From an uncultured Oceanospirillaceae bacterium (GTDB lineage Bacteria; Pseudomonadota; Gammaproteobacteria; Pseudomonadales; Balneatricaceae), in the NCBI GenBank assembly GCA_913057435.1, contig CAJXNY010000028.1:1-64000 (forward strand): a DNA stretch of 64,000 nucleotides. The letters are read 5' to 3'. Below, piece by piece: positions 10,410 through 20,442 of this stretch. Every line of letters starts with the position of its first letter. Position 1 is the first letter of the stretch. Below the pieces are notes generated by a model. That model ran no database searches and was not told the origin of the DNA. It was given only the letters and a program-made list of their open reading frames with translations. Position numbers and translations under genes: made by a program.

Positions 10410-11000
10410 ATGGCAGATCTGATACTGGCATCAGCGTCTCCCCGGCGGCGTGAACTGCTCCAGCAGATTGGTGTGTGTGTCGAGGCGATGCCAGTCGATC
10501 TCGATGAAAGCGTTTTGCCAGGCGAGTCTGCGCGTGATTTTGTTAGCAGATTGGCCCGTGAAAAAGCCGAGGCGGGTTTTGCCCGTAGCGATGGCAGGCG
10601 GCCTGCACTTGGCTCTGACACGGCAGTGGTGCTGGGCGAGTGGATTATGGGTAAGCCCACCTGCGAAGCGGATGCTGTGGCGATGCTACAGGCCTTATCT
10701 GGTCGATTGCACCAGGTAATGACTGCCGTTGCGGTGACAGATGATCAGCGTACAGTAGTTGAAGTTGTGATCACGGATGTCCATTTTAATGCCATATCAC
10801 CCGCTCAGGCGCAGGCCTACTGGGACTCAGGTGAACCCTGCGATAAAGCGGGTGGTTATGGTATTCAGGGGCTTGGAGCCATCTTCGTACGACATATTTC
10901 TGGAAGTTATTCCGCAGTAGTAGGGTTGCCATTGAGCGAAACTGCTACTCTATTGTCAGACTTTAATGTACCCGTCTGGCAGCACCGTCAGACTGGATAA
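10410..11000 (+). CDS. maf: Maf-family nucleotide pyrophosphatase (YhdE type)
   Basis: 196 aa. The N-terminal LILASASPRRRELL is the Maf signature. ALGSDTAVVLG and the GGYGIQG block belong to the substrate pocket. YhdE-type Maf proteins hydrolyse dTTP, UTP and modified pyrimidine nucleotides, keeping them out of nucleic acids. Normal place between mreD and rng; 24 bp after mreD. Confidence 0.92.
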   Translation: MADLILASASPRRRELLQQIGVCVEAMPVDLDESVLPGESARDFVSRLAREKAEAGFARSDGRRPALGSDTAVVLGEWIMGKPTCEADAVAMLQALSGRLHQVMTAVAVTDDQRTVVEVVITDVHFNAISPAQAQAYWDSGEPCDKAGGYGIQGLGAIFVRHISGSYSAVVGLPLSETATLLSDFNVPVWQHRQTG

Positions 11001-11018
11001 GGATCAGGTGGCAGGACC

Positions 11019-12494
11019 ATGGGCGAAGAGATTCTGATTAATTTTACCCCGATGGAAACCCGGGTAGCAGTGATCGAAAACGGCATGCCGCAGGAGATCT
11101 ATGTTGAACGGGTTCGTCGGCGCGGTATTGTCGGAAATATCTATAAAGGCAAAGTCGTCCGGGTATTGCCGGGTATGCAGGCGGCATTTGTGGATATCGG
11201 GCTGGAGCGAGCGGCCTTCATCCATGTGGAAGATGTGTTGCCACAACATACCCCGGCGGAAGAAAAATCGAGCACCTCCATTTCCCAGGTTTTGCGTGAA
11301 GGTCAGGCACTTGTTGTGCAGGTCACCAAAGACCCGATCGGTACCAAAGGCGCACGGCTGACAACTCACCTCTCTGTCCCATCCCGTTATCTGGTACATA
11401 TGCCAGGTAACACCCATATCGGTGTGTCGCAGCGTATTGAAGACAATGCTGAGCGTGATCGTTTACGCTCGGTCATTCAGGAGTCGCTGACGGATATTAA
11501 TGGTGAAGAGGGCAAAAAAGGCGGCTTTATTCTGCGTACTGTATCTGAAGGTGCCTGTGAGCAGGAGCTTAAGGGGGATATTCAGTTTTTGCAGCGCCTG
11601 TGGGCTTCCATTCAGGAGCGGACTAAAACGGCGCGCGCGCCTAGCGTGATCTATGAAGACCTGCCACTGAATATGCGGGCGTTGCGCGATATGGCGAATG
11701 CCAGTATTGAGCGTATCCGTATCGATTCACGGGAAACCTTCCAGAAAGCGAAAGAGTTTTCGGCGGCACTGGTGCCGGAAATCTCTGACAAACTGGAGTA
11801 CTACCCGGGTGAGCGGCCTATATTCGACCTGTTCAATGTTGAAGACGAGGTGCAGAAAGCACTGGGCCGTAAGGTTGAGCTGAAAAGCGGCGGCTATCTG
11901 ATTTTTGATCAGACAGAAGCGATGACCACGGTCGATATCAATACTGGTGCGTTTGTCGGTCACCGTAATCTGGAAGAAACGATCTTCAAGACTAACCTGG
12001 AGGCTGCTACAGCCATCGGTCGCCAGCTGCGGCTGCGTAACCTGGGTGGCATCATCATTATCGATTTCATCGATATGGAAGATGAAGATCATCAGCGTCA
12101 GGTGCTGCGGACACTGGAACGGATGCTGGAAAAGGACCATGCTAAATGCAAGGTCACCGGTGTGTCGGATCTGGGGCTGGTCGAAATGACCCGTAAACGT
12201 ACCCGTGAAAGTCTGGAACAGGTGCTTTGTGAGCCCTGTTGCCACTGTCAGGGGCGTGGTTCGATCAAAACCCCGGAAACCGTATGCTATGAAATTTTCC
12301 GCGAGATTTTGCGTCATCACCGGGCCTATGATGCTGATAGTTATCTGGTGCTGGCAGCACAGTCTGTCGTGGATTATCTGACCGATGATGCGTCGGACCA
12401 CGTTGCTGAACTTGAGAGTTTTATCGGCAAGACCATTCGCTTCAATGCGGAGACGATGTACGGTGCCGAGCAGTTTGATGTGGTGCTGCGCTAA
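11019..12494 (+). CDS. rng: ribonuclease G
   Basis: 491 aa, full length. Order: N-terminal S1 domain interrupting the RNase H-like fold (GNIYKGKVVRVLPGMQAAFVDIG in shorter blocks GNIYKGKVV, AAFVDIG near residues 38-65), the sensor and catalytic region with acidic IIIIDFIDMEDEDH near 350, and the Zn-link motif CEPCCHC near 405. It cleaves single-stranded A/U-rich RNA and matures the 16S rRNA 5' end. It lacks the long scaffold tail of RNase E, which fits RNase G. Confidence 0.95.
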   Translation: MGEEILINFTPMETRVAVIENGMPQEIYVERVRRRGIVGNIYKGKVVRVLPGMQAAFVDIGLERAAFIHVEDVLPQHTPAEEKSSTSISQVLREGQALVVQVTKDPIGTKGARLTTHLSVPSRYLVHMPGNTHIGVSQRIEDNAERDRLRSVIQESLTDINGEEGKKGGFILRTVSEGACEQELKGDIQFLQRLWASIQERTKTARAPSVIYEDLPLNMRALRDMANASIERIRIDSRETFQKAKEFSAALVPEISDKLEYYPGERPIFDLFNVEDEVQKALGRKVELKSGGYLIFDQTEAMTTVDINTGAFVGHRNLEETIFKTNLEAATAIGRQLRLRNLGGIIIIDFIDMEDEDHQRQVLRTLERMLEKDHAKCKVTGVSDLGLVEMTRKRTRESLEQVLCEPCCHCQGRGSIKTPETVCYEIFREILRHHRAYDADSYLVLAAQSVVDYLTDDASDHVAELESFIGKTIRFNAETMYGAEQFDVVLR

Positions 12495-12544
12495 CACCGG
12501 GCAGCCCACTCAGGTTCGCGCAGCATTTTAGGAGCTCTGTCCTG

Positions 12545-15500
12545 ATGTTAAAAACAACCCGGCGTTTGTGGTGGACCGGTTACTGGCTGTGTGCCGTGCT
12601 AATCAGTCTGTTTGCCATGCTGGTGTTGTTACTGCGCCTATTGTTGCCCCAGGTTACCCAGTATCGAGCGGATGTGGAGCAGCTGCTGTCTGAGCAGCTG
12701 ACTGCCACGGTCGAGATCGCCCAGCTGGAGGGGGAGTGGCAAGGCGCTTACCCCACTCTGCGCCTGCAGGGTCTTAGTGTTAAGCAAGCCGGGACCGGCC
12801 ACTTCAGTCTGCAACGGGCTGAAGTGGGTATTAATCTGGCCGAGTCACTCTTGCAGTGGCGGCCGGTTTTTACCCGTCTGCAGTTTATCCATCCTGATAT
12901 CACACTGATCCGTTCTACACCCGACCCCGCCTCCACAGAAGCCCCATCGAAAGCCAGTACGGACACAGCATTGGCGGTACCGTTGTGGTTACTGGATCAG
13001 CCGCTTGAAATCAGCGAGGGTGTGGTCAGTGTTGAGCAGGCTGATGGTGGTCAGTTACAACTCAAGGGGGTATCGGCCGGTCTGGTGGCGATGGGTAGCA
13101 CCTGGCAGATGACGGTTGAAGGTCAGCTGGGCAGCGGCGATGAATTTCGTAGTGTAAAAACCATTATCGAAGGGCTGGGTGCGCCACAGCGAGGCAAAGC
13201 CTGGCTCTATGCTGAGTTTGATGGTATTGCGCCGTCTGTCTTGAATCAGTATCTGCCCGAATCTGTTCACCTGAAGGGCACCAATCTTAAGCAACAGCTC
13301 TGGGCCCGCTTGCAAGGAGGCAAGCTGCAGCAGATGCAGGCATTGACGGACCTGCGTTCCGCACAGCTGGGTGAACAGTGGTTGCTGGAAGACAGCAGGC
13401 TATTGCTTGATCTGCAGGCGTTGCCGAATGGCTATCAGGTGCAGTTGCATGGTAGCCATCTGAACCTCAATGGTCATCGCCTTACGTTACCGGTGGTGGC
13501 CGGTAACCTGGTGCAACGCTATGGCAGCTGGTGGCTTGATCGGGCACAGGCTCCCCATATTTCTCTGGATACCGTTACCGCCTTTGCTATCACTCAGCCG
13601 TTGTCAGAAGAAATTCTGACGATTGTTCGTGAGCTTAACCTGCGTGGCGATTTGAATAACCTGACGGCCAGCTGGTCGAGTCCGAAATGGCTGGATTTCA
13701 GCCTGGCTGCAGACCTTGATCAGCTGGCACTGGATGACTGGGCTGGAGTACCACAGATTGAAGGGATTAGTGGCCGGCTGGAGGCGACGGCCAAAGGCGG
13801 AAAAATTCACCTTAATAGCCAGCAGTTTACGCTGGGCTTTCCTGACCTGTTTCCTGAAGCCTGGCGTTATGGCCAGGCCGATGGGGTTGTTGGCTGGACG
13901 ATCAGTGAGGATGCGGCCACGTTGCACTCTGAGTTATTACACCTTAAGCAGCCCGAAATCGAAGCCCATGGTCGCTTTAGTTTACGGCTGCCCTTTGACG
14001 GTGGTCAGACTGAGCTGACGCTGATGATTGGTACCCGTGAGGCTGATGGCCGAGTGGCGGGCCGTTATGTGCCTCCCGCTGAGGTGGGTAAGGCAACCCA
14101 CCGCTGGCTGGTTGGCGCGATCAAAGCCGGTGCAGTGCGTCAGGGCGGTTTTCTGCTCAATGGTGGTACCCACAGCCAGCTGGAGGGCTATCAATTACCT
14201 TCAGTACAGATGTTCTTTGATGTTAACAACGCTGAGTTTGCTTTCCAGCCGGGCTGGCCTGCGGTTAAGCAAGGTGATGCCTTTATGTTGTACAAGGATG
14301 GCGCGCTGAGTGTGGATATTACTCAGGGCAAAATTCTTGACTCGACTCTGGAGCGGGCCTGGGTCGGGCTGACACCCGCAGTGCAGCGGGTTGATGTAAT
14401 TGGTGAACTCGATGGTGACGCGGCTGATATTCGAACCTTGCTACTGGACTCGCCTCTGCATGAGCTGGTGGGTGATGAGTTGAAAAACTGGCAACTTAAA
14501 GGAGCCTTGAAAACCGAGCTGGCAGTCGCGATACCGCTGGAGGGCGCGGAACCTGTCGTAAATATCAGCAGTACGCTCAGCAAAGGTCAGTTTGGCTCCA
14601 GGCGGTATAAGCTGAATTTCAGCGATGTTGCAGGAATCTTACGTTATAAAACGCCCTGGGGGCTGGAGGCGGATACGCTCAGCGCACAGTTTTTTGGTAA
14701 GCCGGCCTCGATTAAAATTAACAGTGGCCCCGTGGCTGAGTTTGGTAACAGTGCCCGGACGCAGATTGAACTGGATAGCCGGATTGATATTGCGACGCTA
14801 CGCGACTGGCTGACATTGCCGTTTCTGAATATTGCCCAGGGGGAAACCTGGTACCGGGCGCGGCTGAATATCTGTAAAACGGCCAAGCCGGGCTGCAGCG
14901 GGCTGGATCTGCGCTCCAGCCTGCAAGGGGTTGAAGTGGTTGGGCCAGAAGTGCTGGCCAAAGCCCGTGATGAACAGCGTTATTTCCGCTTGCAGTCGGA
15001 CCTGAACCAGGCCAAAGAGCAGATCACCTTGCGTTATGGCGATGCTATACGCGCTCGCTTGCAATTGAAAAATCAGACCCTGGAGCGGGGTCGTATTGCC
15101 TTTAATCGGACCCCGGTTATTCTGCCGCCAGACCCCGGCCTGAGAGTGATTGGCAGCTTGCCTGAGTTGAAGTTTGAACGATTGATGCCGATGCTGGAGC
15201 GAGCTGGGCTACTGGCTGATACGGGCAGCGCCAGTACAGCACCGGTAAAGGGTAAGTCGGTTCTGCACAGTGTGGCGTTAAACATTGGTCGCTTCAGTCT
15301 GGCAGACACCGTGGTTGAAAACCTGGACACTCTGGTACGGCCCATGTCGCGGGGCTGGAATTTACATGTGGCCAGTGAAACCTTTACTGGTTCTGTGCTG
15401 TTTCCTGCCAACGGAGACCCTTATGAGATCAATATTGCTGGTCTTAACCTGAACCGGGATGTCACTCAGGCAGCGGCCATTGATGCCGCAGTGCTGGATG

Positions 15501-16369
15501 ACAGCCCGGTGCGTGCTGATGCCTTGCCACGTTCTAATGTGGTGATTCAGCAGCTCAAGCTCAATGACAAGCCGATGGGGGCCTGGTCATTTGCGCTGAT
15601 ACCGGATGCGAAGGGGGTGACCATTCGCAATATCCAGGGACAGCTGGCTAACGTTGAGTTACAGGGCGAGGTGCGCTGGGATGAGGGAGAGCGGGACCAG
15701 TCGGCGCTGACGCTGAAAGTAAAAGGCGGTGATCTGGGGGATGTCTTGCAGCAATGGGGGCATGATCGGGCATTGGAAAATAAAGAGCTAACCGCCTATC
15801 TGCAACTGGAGTGGTCAGGGGCACCCTGGCAGTTCCGGGTCGGTCGGGCCAGTGGTGAAACGCGGTTTATTATTAAAAAGGGTCGGCTGGTTGAAACCGG
15901 TGCCAGCAGCAATTTCCTGCGCTTGTTTGGCATCCTGAACCTGAACTCTCTGGGCCGTCGGCTGCGGCTCGACTTCAGTGATCTGTTTGAAAAAGGAGTT
16001 GCCTTCGATCGTATTGGCGGGGATTACCGGCTGTTAAACGGTATTGCACGTACTCATAAGCCATTCGAAATGACTGGCCCCTCGGTCGATATGAAGCTGA
16101 CGGGTGAGCTGGACCTGGAGCGGGAAACACTGAAAAAACAGATGGAAGTGACCCTGCCGGTCACGGCTAACCTGCCGGTGGTGGGTGTGTTGCTAGGGGC
16201 TGCACCCCAGATTGCCGGGGCGGTGTTCCTGATTGACAAGCTGATTGGCGATAAGCTGGAAAAATTCACAACGATTCGCTACCGAGTCGATGGCCCCTGG
16301 GCTGACCCGCAGATTACCCTGCCAGGCGGGAAGAAAGTGATCCGTAACAAACCCGCGAAAAAACCCTGA
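12545..16369 (+). CDS. yhdP: YhdP-family AsmA-like lipid transport protein
   Basis: 1274 aa. One N-terminal membrane helix (about residues 8-32) and then a long repetitive beta-groove body in the periplasm, ending in the AsmA-like C-terminal region (VTLPVTANLPVVGVLLGAAP in shorter form LPVVGVLLGAAPQIAG). YhdP proteins form bridges that carry phospholipids from inner to outer membrane. AGGAG lies before the ATG. Position after rng matches the standard order. Confidence 0.92.
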   Translation: MLKTTRRLWWTGYWLCAVLISLFAMLVLLLRLLLPQVTQYRADVEQLLSEQLTATVEIAQLEGEWQGAYPTLRLQGLSVKQAGTGHFSLQRAEVGINLAESLLQWRPVFTRLQFIHPDITLIRSTPDPASTEAPSKASTDTALAVPLWLLDQPLEISEGVVSVEQADGGQLQLKGVSAGLVAMGSTWQMTVEGQLGSGDEFRSVKTIIEGLGAPQRGKAWLYAEFDGIAPSVLNQYLPESVHLKGTNLKQQLWARLQGGKLQQMQALTDLRSAQLGEQWLLEDSRLLLDLQALPNGYQVQLHGSHLNLNGHRLTLPVVAGNLVQRYGSWWLDRAQAPHISLDTVTAFAITQPLSEEILTIVRELNLRGDLNNLTASWSSPKWLDFSLAADLDQLALDDWAGVPQIEGISGRLEATAKGGKIHLNSQQFTLGFPDLFPEAWRYGQADGVVGWTISEDAATLHSELLHLKQPEIEAHGRFSLRLPFDGGQTELTLMIGTREADGRVAGRYVPPAEVGKATHRWLVGAIKAGAVRQGGFLLNGGTHSQLEGYQLPSVQMFFDVNNAEFAFQPGWPAVKQGDAFMLYKDGALSVDITQGKILDSTLERAWVGLTPAVQRVDVIGELDGDAADIRTLLLDSPLHELVGDELKNWQLKGALKTELAVAIPLEGAEPVVNISSTLSKGQFGSRRYKLNFSDVAGILRYKTPWGLEADTLSAQFFGKPASIKINSGPVAEFGNSARTQIELDSRIDIATLRDWLTLPFLNIAQGETWYRARLNICKTAKPGCSGLDLRSSLQGVEVVGPEVLAKARDEQRYFRLQSDLNQAKEQITLRYGDAIRARLQLKNQTLERGRIAFNRTPVILPPDPGLRVIGSLPELKFERLMPMLERAGLLADTGSASTAPVKGKSVLHSVALNIGRFSLADTVVENLDTLVRPMSRGWNLHVASETFTGSVLFPANGDPYEINIAGLNLNRDVTQAAAIDAAVLDDSPVRADALPRSNVVIQQLKLNDKPMGAWSFALIPDAKGVTIRNIQGQLANVELQGEVRWDEGERDQSALTLKVKGGDLGDVLQQWGHDRALENKELTAYLQLEWSGAPWQFRVGRASGETRFIIKKGRLVETGASSNFLRLFGILNLNSLGRRLRLDFSDLFEKGVAFDRIGGDYRLLNGIARTHKPFEMTGPSVDMKLTGELDLERETLKKQMEVTLPVTANLPVVGVLLGAAPQIAGAVFLIDKLIGDKLEKFTTIRYRVDGPWADPQITLPGGKKVIRNKPAKKP

Positions 16370-16382
16370 CAGGAAGGACAGT

Positions 16383-17216
16383 ATGGCGCGTATCGCAGTA
16401 ATTCAGATGGTATCCGGTACTGATGTCAGAGTGAACCTGGCTGAGGCGAGTCGTTTACTGCGACAGGCGGCAGAGGGGTGTGCACAGCTGGTGGTGTTAC
16501 CTGAAAATTTTGCCTTGCTGGATTCCCCCGCCTTACGTCCGTTGGCAGAGCGTGAGCAGGCTGAACAGATTATCAGCCAGTTTCTGTGTCGTGAGGCGCG
16601 GGCACTGGGCCTGTGGATTGTGGCTGGTTCCGTGCCGATGGTCAGCTGCGGTGATGGAACTGTCGTGGCCGCACCACGGGTGCGGGCGGCGTGCCTGGTG
16701 GTGGATGGCCAGGGTGAGCTACGTGCCCGATATGACAAAATCCACCTGTTTGATGTTGAAGTGGCTGATGCCCATGCCAGTTATCGTGAATCCAGTCTTT
16801 GTGAGGCGGGTGACGAGCTGGTGCTGGTGGATACTCCAGTGGGGCGGTTAGGGCTGACGGTCTGCTACGATTTGAGATTTCCTGAACAGTTTCAGCGTTT
16901 GCGTGAACAGGGGGCGCAACTGATCAGTGTACCTTCGGCATTTACCTGGGTAACGGGTCAGGCCCATTGGGAGATACTGCTGCGGGCGCGGGCGATTGAA
17001 ACTCAGTGTTATATTCTGGCTGCGGATCAGGGAGGACAGCACAGCGCGACGCGTCAGACCTGGGGGCAATCGATGATTGTTCGGTCAGATGGCGGGATTG
17101 CTGACCAGCTGGCGCAGGGAGCAGGCGTGGTCTTCAGTGATGTGGACCTGACAGCGCAGGCAGCGTTACGGCAGAAAATGCCGGTGCTGGCGCACCGGCA
17201 GAAGGTGGGGTACTGA
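16383..17216 (+). CDS. nitrilase-superfamily carbon-nitrogen hydrolase (Nit1/YbeM-like)
   Basis: 277 aa. The Glu-Lys-Cys triad is visible: Glu41 (LPENFAL), Lys119 (RYDKIHLFD) and Cys161 (TVCYDLRFPE). The closest type is the Nit1/YbeM branch, which removes the amide from deaminated glutathione as metabolite repair. That substrate is inferred from family membership. AAGGA lies before the ATG, 13 bp after yhdP. In related genomes tldD often follows; here the next gene is convergent darP. Confidence 0.88.
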   Translation: MARIAVIQMVSGTDVRVNLAEASRLLRQAAEGCAQLVVLPENFALLDSPALRPLAEREQAEQIISQFLCREARALGLWIVAGSVPMVSCGDGTVVAAPRVRAACLVVDGQGELRARYDKIHLFDVEVADAHASYRESSLCEAGDELVLVDTPVGRLGLTVCYDLRFPEQFQRLREQGAQLISVPSAFTWVTGQAHWEILLRARAIETQCYILAADQGGQHSATRQTWGQSMIVRSDGGIADQLAQGAGVVFSDVDLTAQAALRQKMPVLAHRQKVGY

Positions 17217-17224
17217 GTCCGGGA

Positions 17225-17758
17225 TCAGATCTCGGCAACTTCACGCAGGTATTTAAACAGTTTACGACCAGGAGCCTGGTTTGGGGTCTCTTTGCCCTGT
17301 TCTTTGCTGGCGTTGCGTACCAGCTGGCGCAGGTGCTGGATATCTGCATCTGGATAGGCATCCAGATAAGCTTGCAGCTCAGCGTTACCGCCGCTACACA
17401 GACGGTCGCGCCAGCGCTCCAGCTTGGTAAACAGTGCGGTATTTAATGAGGTACCAGAGGTGAACTGCTCAACCGCCTGCTTGATGGCATCTACATCTTC
17501 TGCGCGCATTAATCGGCCGATGTAGCTCATGTGGCGCTTCATAGCCCCTGTACGAACTTTGATGCTGCGCGTTTCTTTGATGGCACCACGCAGTTCATCC
17601 GCCATTGGGATCCTGGCCAGCTGGTCCGGGCTCAGGTTGCCCAGTTGCTCACCCAGGGCAGTGATCGCTTTAACCTCAAGCTTGATCTGAGCTCTACTTA
17701 CCCATTCTTCTTCGCCATCCGGCCCGGGGCCGTTTTTTAAATTGTCTTTGTCAGTCAC
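17225..17758 (-). CDS. darP: ribosome-associated protein DarP (YjgA, DUF615)
   Basis: 177 aa. The family features are the acidic N-terminus, the KLEVKAITALGEQL block, the stretch KVRTGAMKRHMSYIGRLMR and the basic C-terminus. DarP binds pre-50S particles and promotes late large-subunit assembly. The start is GTG 17758 with no obvious ribosome binding site. It lies 24 bp after mgtE on the same strand and converges on the nitrilase gene with only 8 bp between. Confidence 0.92.
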   Translation of the reverse strand: MTDKDNLKNGPGPDGEEEWVSRAQIKLEVKAITALGEQLGNLSPDQLARIPMADELRGAIKETRSIKVRTGAMKRHMSYIGRLMRAEDVDAIKQAVEQFTSGTSLNTALFTKLERWRDRLCSGGNAELQAYLDAYPDADIQHLRQLVRNASKEQGKETPNQAPGRKLFKYLREVAEI

Positions 17759-17781
17759 GGAGCATCTCTACTAATTCAGTA

Positions 17782-19131
17782 TCAGGTGTAAAACAGGGTG
17801 GCCAGGCCCAGGAAGGCGAGGAATCCTACCACGTCAGTAATGGTGGTCAACAGCACACTGCCTGCCAGTGCCGGGTCGATACCCAGTGCCTTAAGGCCGA
17901 GTGGTAAAAGCGTGCCTGCCATGGCGCCGGCAATCAGGTTAATTATAATCGCCAGCGCGATGACGACGCCGATGGTGACATCATTGAACCAGATAATAGC
18001 CGCGCCTGCGACAACACTGGCCCAGAGCAGACCATTAAGGGTGCCAACAATCAGTTCGCGATTGAGCAGCCAGCCCGCATTGGAGCGCTCAACATGGCCC
18101 AGTGCCTGACCACGTATCATCAGTGTCAGGGTCTGGGAGCCGGCAATACCGCCCATGCTGGCGACAATTGGCATCAGTACGGCCAGCGCCACGACTTTTT
18201 CGATGGTCGCTTCAAACATGCCGATCACCGCCGAGGCGAGAAACGCGGTCAGCAGGTTTATGCCCAGCCAGACAGCCCGGCGACGGGTAGTTTTCATTAC
18301 CGGAGCAAAGGTGTCTTCATCTTCATCCAGGCCGGCCATACTCATCAGTGAGTGATCAGCATCCTCACGGATAACATCGACCACATCATCGATGGTGATA
18401 CGACCCAGCAGTTTACCTTCTTCATCGACGACCGGGGCTGATATCAGGTCATGTTCTTCAAATAACCGGGCGACCTGATCATCGGGCATTTCTGCTGGAA
18501 TCGGCTCGATGTCGGTGTTCATGATCTCACGAACGGTGATCGTCGGGTCGGCTACCAGTAACTTGGTCAGTGGCAGGAAGCCAATATAGCGTTCCTTGCG
18601 GCTGACCACGATCAGGGTGTCCGTCATCTCCGGAATTTCATCGTGGCGACGAATATAACGCAACACGGTTTCGACGGTGATGTCAGGCCGGATGGTCACC
18701 GTATCGGTATTCATCAGACCGCCGGCAGTGTCTTCCGGGTAAGACAGTACATGCTCTACCCGGTCCCGGTTCTGTTTGTCCATGATGCCCAGTAGCTCAC
18801 GCATCACGGTGTCTGGCAGCTGCTGGATCACATCTGCCATATCATCCACATCCAGAGATTCAGTAATGGCCAGCACTTCGCTGGCATTCATCCGGCTGAG
18901 AATCTCGCCCTGAACATCATCGCCGAGTTCCTGCAATACGTCGGCTTCAATTTCTTTACCTACCAGGCCCCAGAGTACTTGGCGCTCTTTAGGCGGTGTT
19001 TTCTCGATCAGGCGGGCAACTTCAACCGGGCGCAGGCTGTTGTTGAGGGTGTAACGGATTTGTTTAAACTCACCACTCTCCAGTGCTTCATTTAACCGGT
19101 CGAGGTGGCTCTTATCTTCATATCTGCTCAT
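17782..19131 (-). CDS. mgtE: MgtE-family magnesium transporter
   Basis: 449 aa. Order: superhelical N domain (residues 1-130), two CBS domains (about 135-260, MNTDTVTIRP and IMNTDIEPIPAEMPDD) and five membrane helices (about 285-449). The pore-lining helix contains MPIVASMGGIAGSQT. The cytosolic domains sense Mg2+ and close the channel. Placed after the nitrogen PTS genes. Confidence 0.95.
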   Translation of the reverse strand: MSRYEDKSHLDRLNEALESGEFKQIRYTLNNSLRPVEVARLIEKTPPKERQVLWGLVGKEIEADVLQELGDDVQGEILSRMNASEVLAITESLDVDDMADVIQQLPDTVMRELLGIMDKQNRDRVEHVLSYPEDTAGGLMNTDTVTIRPDITVETVLRYIRRHDEIPEMTDTLIVVSRKERYIGFLPLTKLLVADPTITVREIMNTDIEPIPAEMPDDQVARLFEEHDLISAPVVDEEGKLLGRITIDDVVDVIREDADHSLMSMAGLDEDEDTFAPVMKTTRRRAVWLGINLLTAFLASAVIGMFEATIEKVVALAVLMPIVASMGGIAGSQTLTLMIRGQALGHVERSNAGWLLNRELIVGTLNGLLWASVVAGAAIIWFNDVTIGVVIALAIIINLIAGAMAGTLLPLGLKALGIDPALAGSVLLTTITDVVGFLAFLGLATLFYT

Positions 19132-19179
19132 CGGATCAGCGCTCTGGACCGGGATAGAGAGTGGAGTGAAACGTGGCTG

Positions 19180-19185
19180 ATTATA
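19180..19185 (-). promoter_or_regulatory. possible -10 box for mgtE
   Basis: On the minus strand this reads TATAAT, 49 nt before the mgtE ATG, preceded by TTTTGGT. No good -35 box is seen at the right spacing, so this is a weak candidate. Confidence 0.35.
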
Positions 19186-19287
19186 ACCAAAAGCACTTAG
19201 TGGCGCACTGAGCGTACGATTAATAAGGGGCTGGTGGCTGAAAGGAGGGTATTGCGGCCAGTGTCTGGCTGGCCATGAAGAAGAGGG

Positions 19288-19557
19288 CTACTCTGCTTCG
19301 TCAAAGCGATTAAGAATCAGTTCTTCGATGGCGGTCAATGCCTGAGCGGCATCATCGCCACGGGCCTGAACGGTCAGCTGGGTTCCCTGAGAGGCAGCCA
19401 GCATCATCACTGCCATGATGCTCTTACCGTCGACTTCACGGTTCTCTTTGATCAGTTGAATATCACTGCTGAATCGGCTGGTGGTATTGATCAGTTTGGC
19501 AGCCGCGCGCGCATGCAAACCCAGTTTATTTATGATGGTTATCTCTTTTCTCAGCAC
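19288..19557 (-). CDS. ptsO: nitrogen PTS phosphocarrier NPr (HPr family)
   Basis: 89 aa. The phosphorylation site His15 lies in LGLHARAAAK, and the Ser motif region is VDGKSIMAVM. NPr passes phosphate from EI-Ntr to PtsN and coordinates nitrogen and carbon signals. It follows rapZ by 13 bp in the standard rpoN-linked operon. A GGCCAG/CTGGCC hairpin without a T-run lies at 19257-19275 downstream. Confidence 0.95.
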   Translation of the reverse strand: MLRKEITIINKLGLHARAAAKLINTTSRFSSDIQLIKENREVDGKSIMAVMMLAASQGTQLTVQARGDDAAQALTAIEELILNRFDEAE

Positions 19558-19570
19558 TGGGTGGCTCCTG

Positions 19571-20428
19571 TCAGGTCAGTTCGCGGTGACGCACATGTAC
19601 GTTATCCATGCTGGCTGAAAATTCATGGGTTAGCTGTTCGGCAATAAAGACCGAACGGTGCTGACCACCGGTGCAGCCGATACCTATAGTAACGTAACTG
19701 CGGTTATTTTCCGCATAACGAGGTAGCCAGCGCTGCAGGTAGCCACTGATATCAGCTAACATCTCGGCAACGTCGGCCTCATTATTGAGAAAATCGATGA
19801 CGGGTTGTTCGCGGCCATTAAAGCCTCGTAAGTCCGGTACCCAGTAAGGGTTGGGCAATACGCGGACATCAAATACCAGATCAACATCCAGTGGTACACC
19901 GTGTTTGAAGCCGAAAGATTCAAATTGCACGGACAGTGCCTGGTCTCGGCGCTGGGCGATACGCAGTTTTATCGTGTCACGCAGTTCGTACAGGCTCAGG
20001 CGGGTGGTATCAATGCGGATATCGGCCAGATCAGCGATCGGTTCAAGCAGCAGCTTTTCCGACTGAATGGCGGACTGCAGGCCCTGACTATCATCTGACA
20101 GGGGGTGTTTACGTCGGGTAGCGCTGTAGCGCTTGAGCAACGTTGCCTCTGCAGCATCCAGAAATAACAGTTCAAAGTGGGCATTGCCTTCTTCGCACAG
20201 CTGCTTGTAGAGCGTGGGGAACTGTTGCAAGTTGGAACGCAGGTTGCGGGCATCAATACTGACGGCCACCCGGGCAGGGTGGTCGTTATTAGTACTCATC
20301 TGGGTTACCAGGTCCGGTAGTAGAAGGGCGGGCAGGTTATCGATACAGTAAAAGCCGATATCCTCCAGCGCCTGCAGTGCAGTACTCTTTCCTGAGCCAG
20401 ATCGGCCGCTGACAACAACCAGTTTCAT
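19571..20428 (-). CDS. rapZ: RNase adapter protein RapZ
   Basis: 285 aa. The P-loop GRSGSGKST is at residues 8-16. The C-terminal region carries GIGCTGGQHRSV, the conserved phosphate/metabolite-binding part of the RNA-binding domain. In enterobacteria RapZ binds GlcN6P and directs RNase E to the GlmZ sRNA; whether that circuit exists here is not known. Between ptsN and ptsO. Confidence 0.94.
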   Translation of the reverse strand: MKLVVVSGRSGSGKSTALQALEDIGFYCIDNLPALLLPDLVTQMSTNNDHPARVAVSIDARNLRSNLQQFPTLYKQLCEEGNAHFELLFLDAAEATLLKRYSATRRKHPLSDDSQGLQSAIQSEKLLLEPIADLADIRIDTTRLSLYELRDTIKLRIAQRRDQALSVQFESFGFKHGVPLDVDLVFDVRVLPNPYWVPDLRGFNGREQPVIDFLNNEADVAEMLADISGYLQRWLPRYAENNRSYVTIGIGCTGGQHRSVFIAEQLTHEFSASMDNVHVRHRELT

Positions 20429-20442
20429 AATGAATCTCCGCG

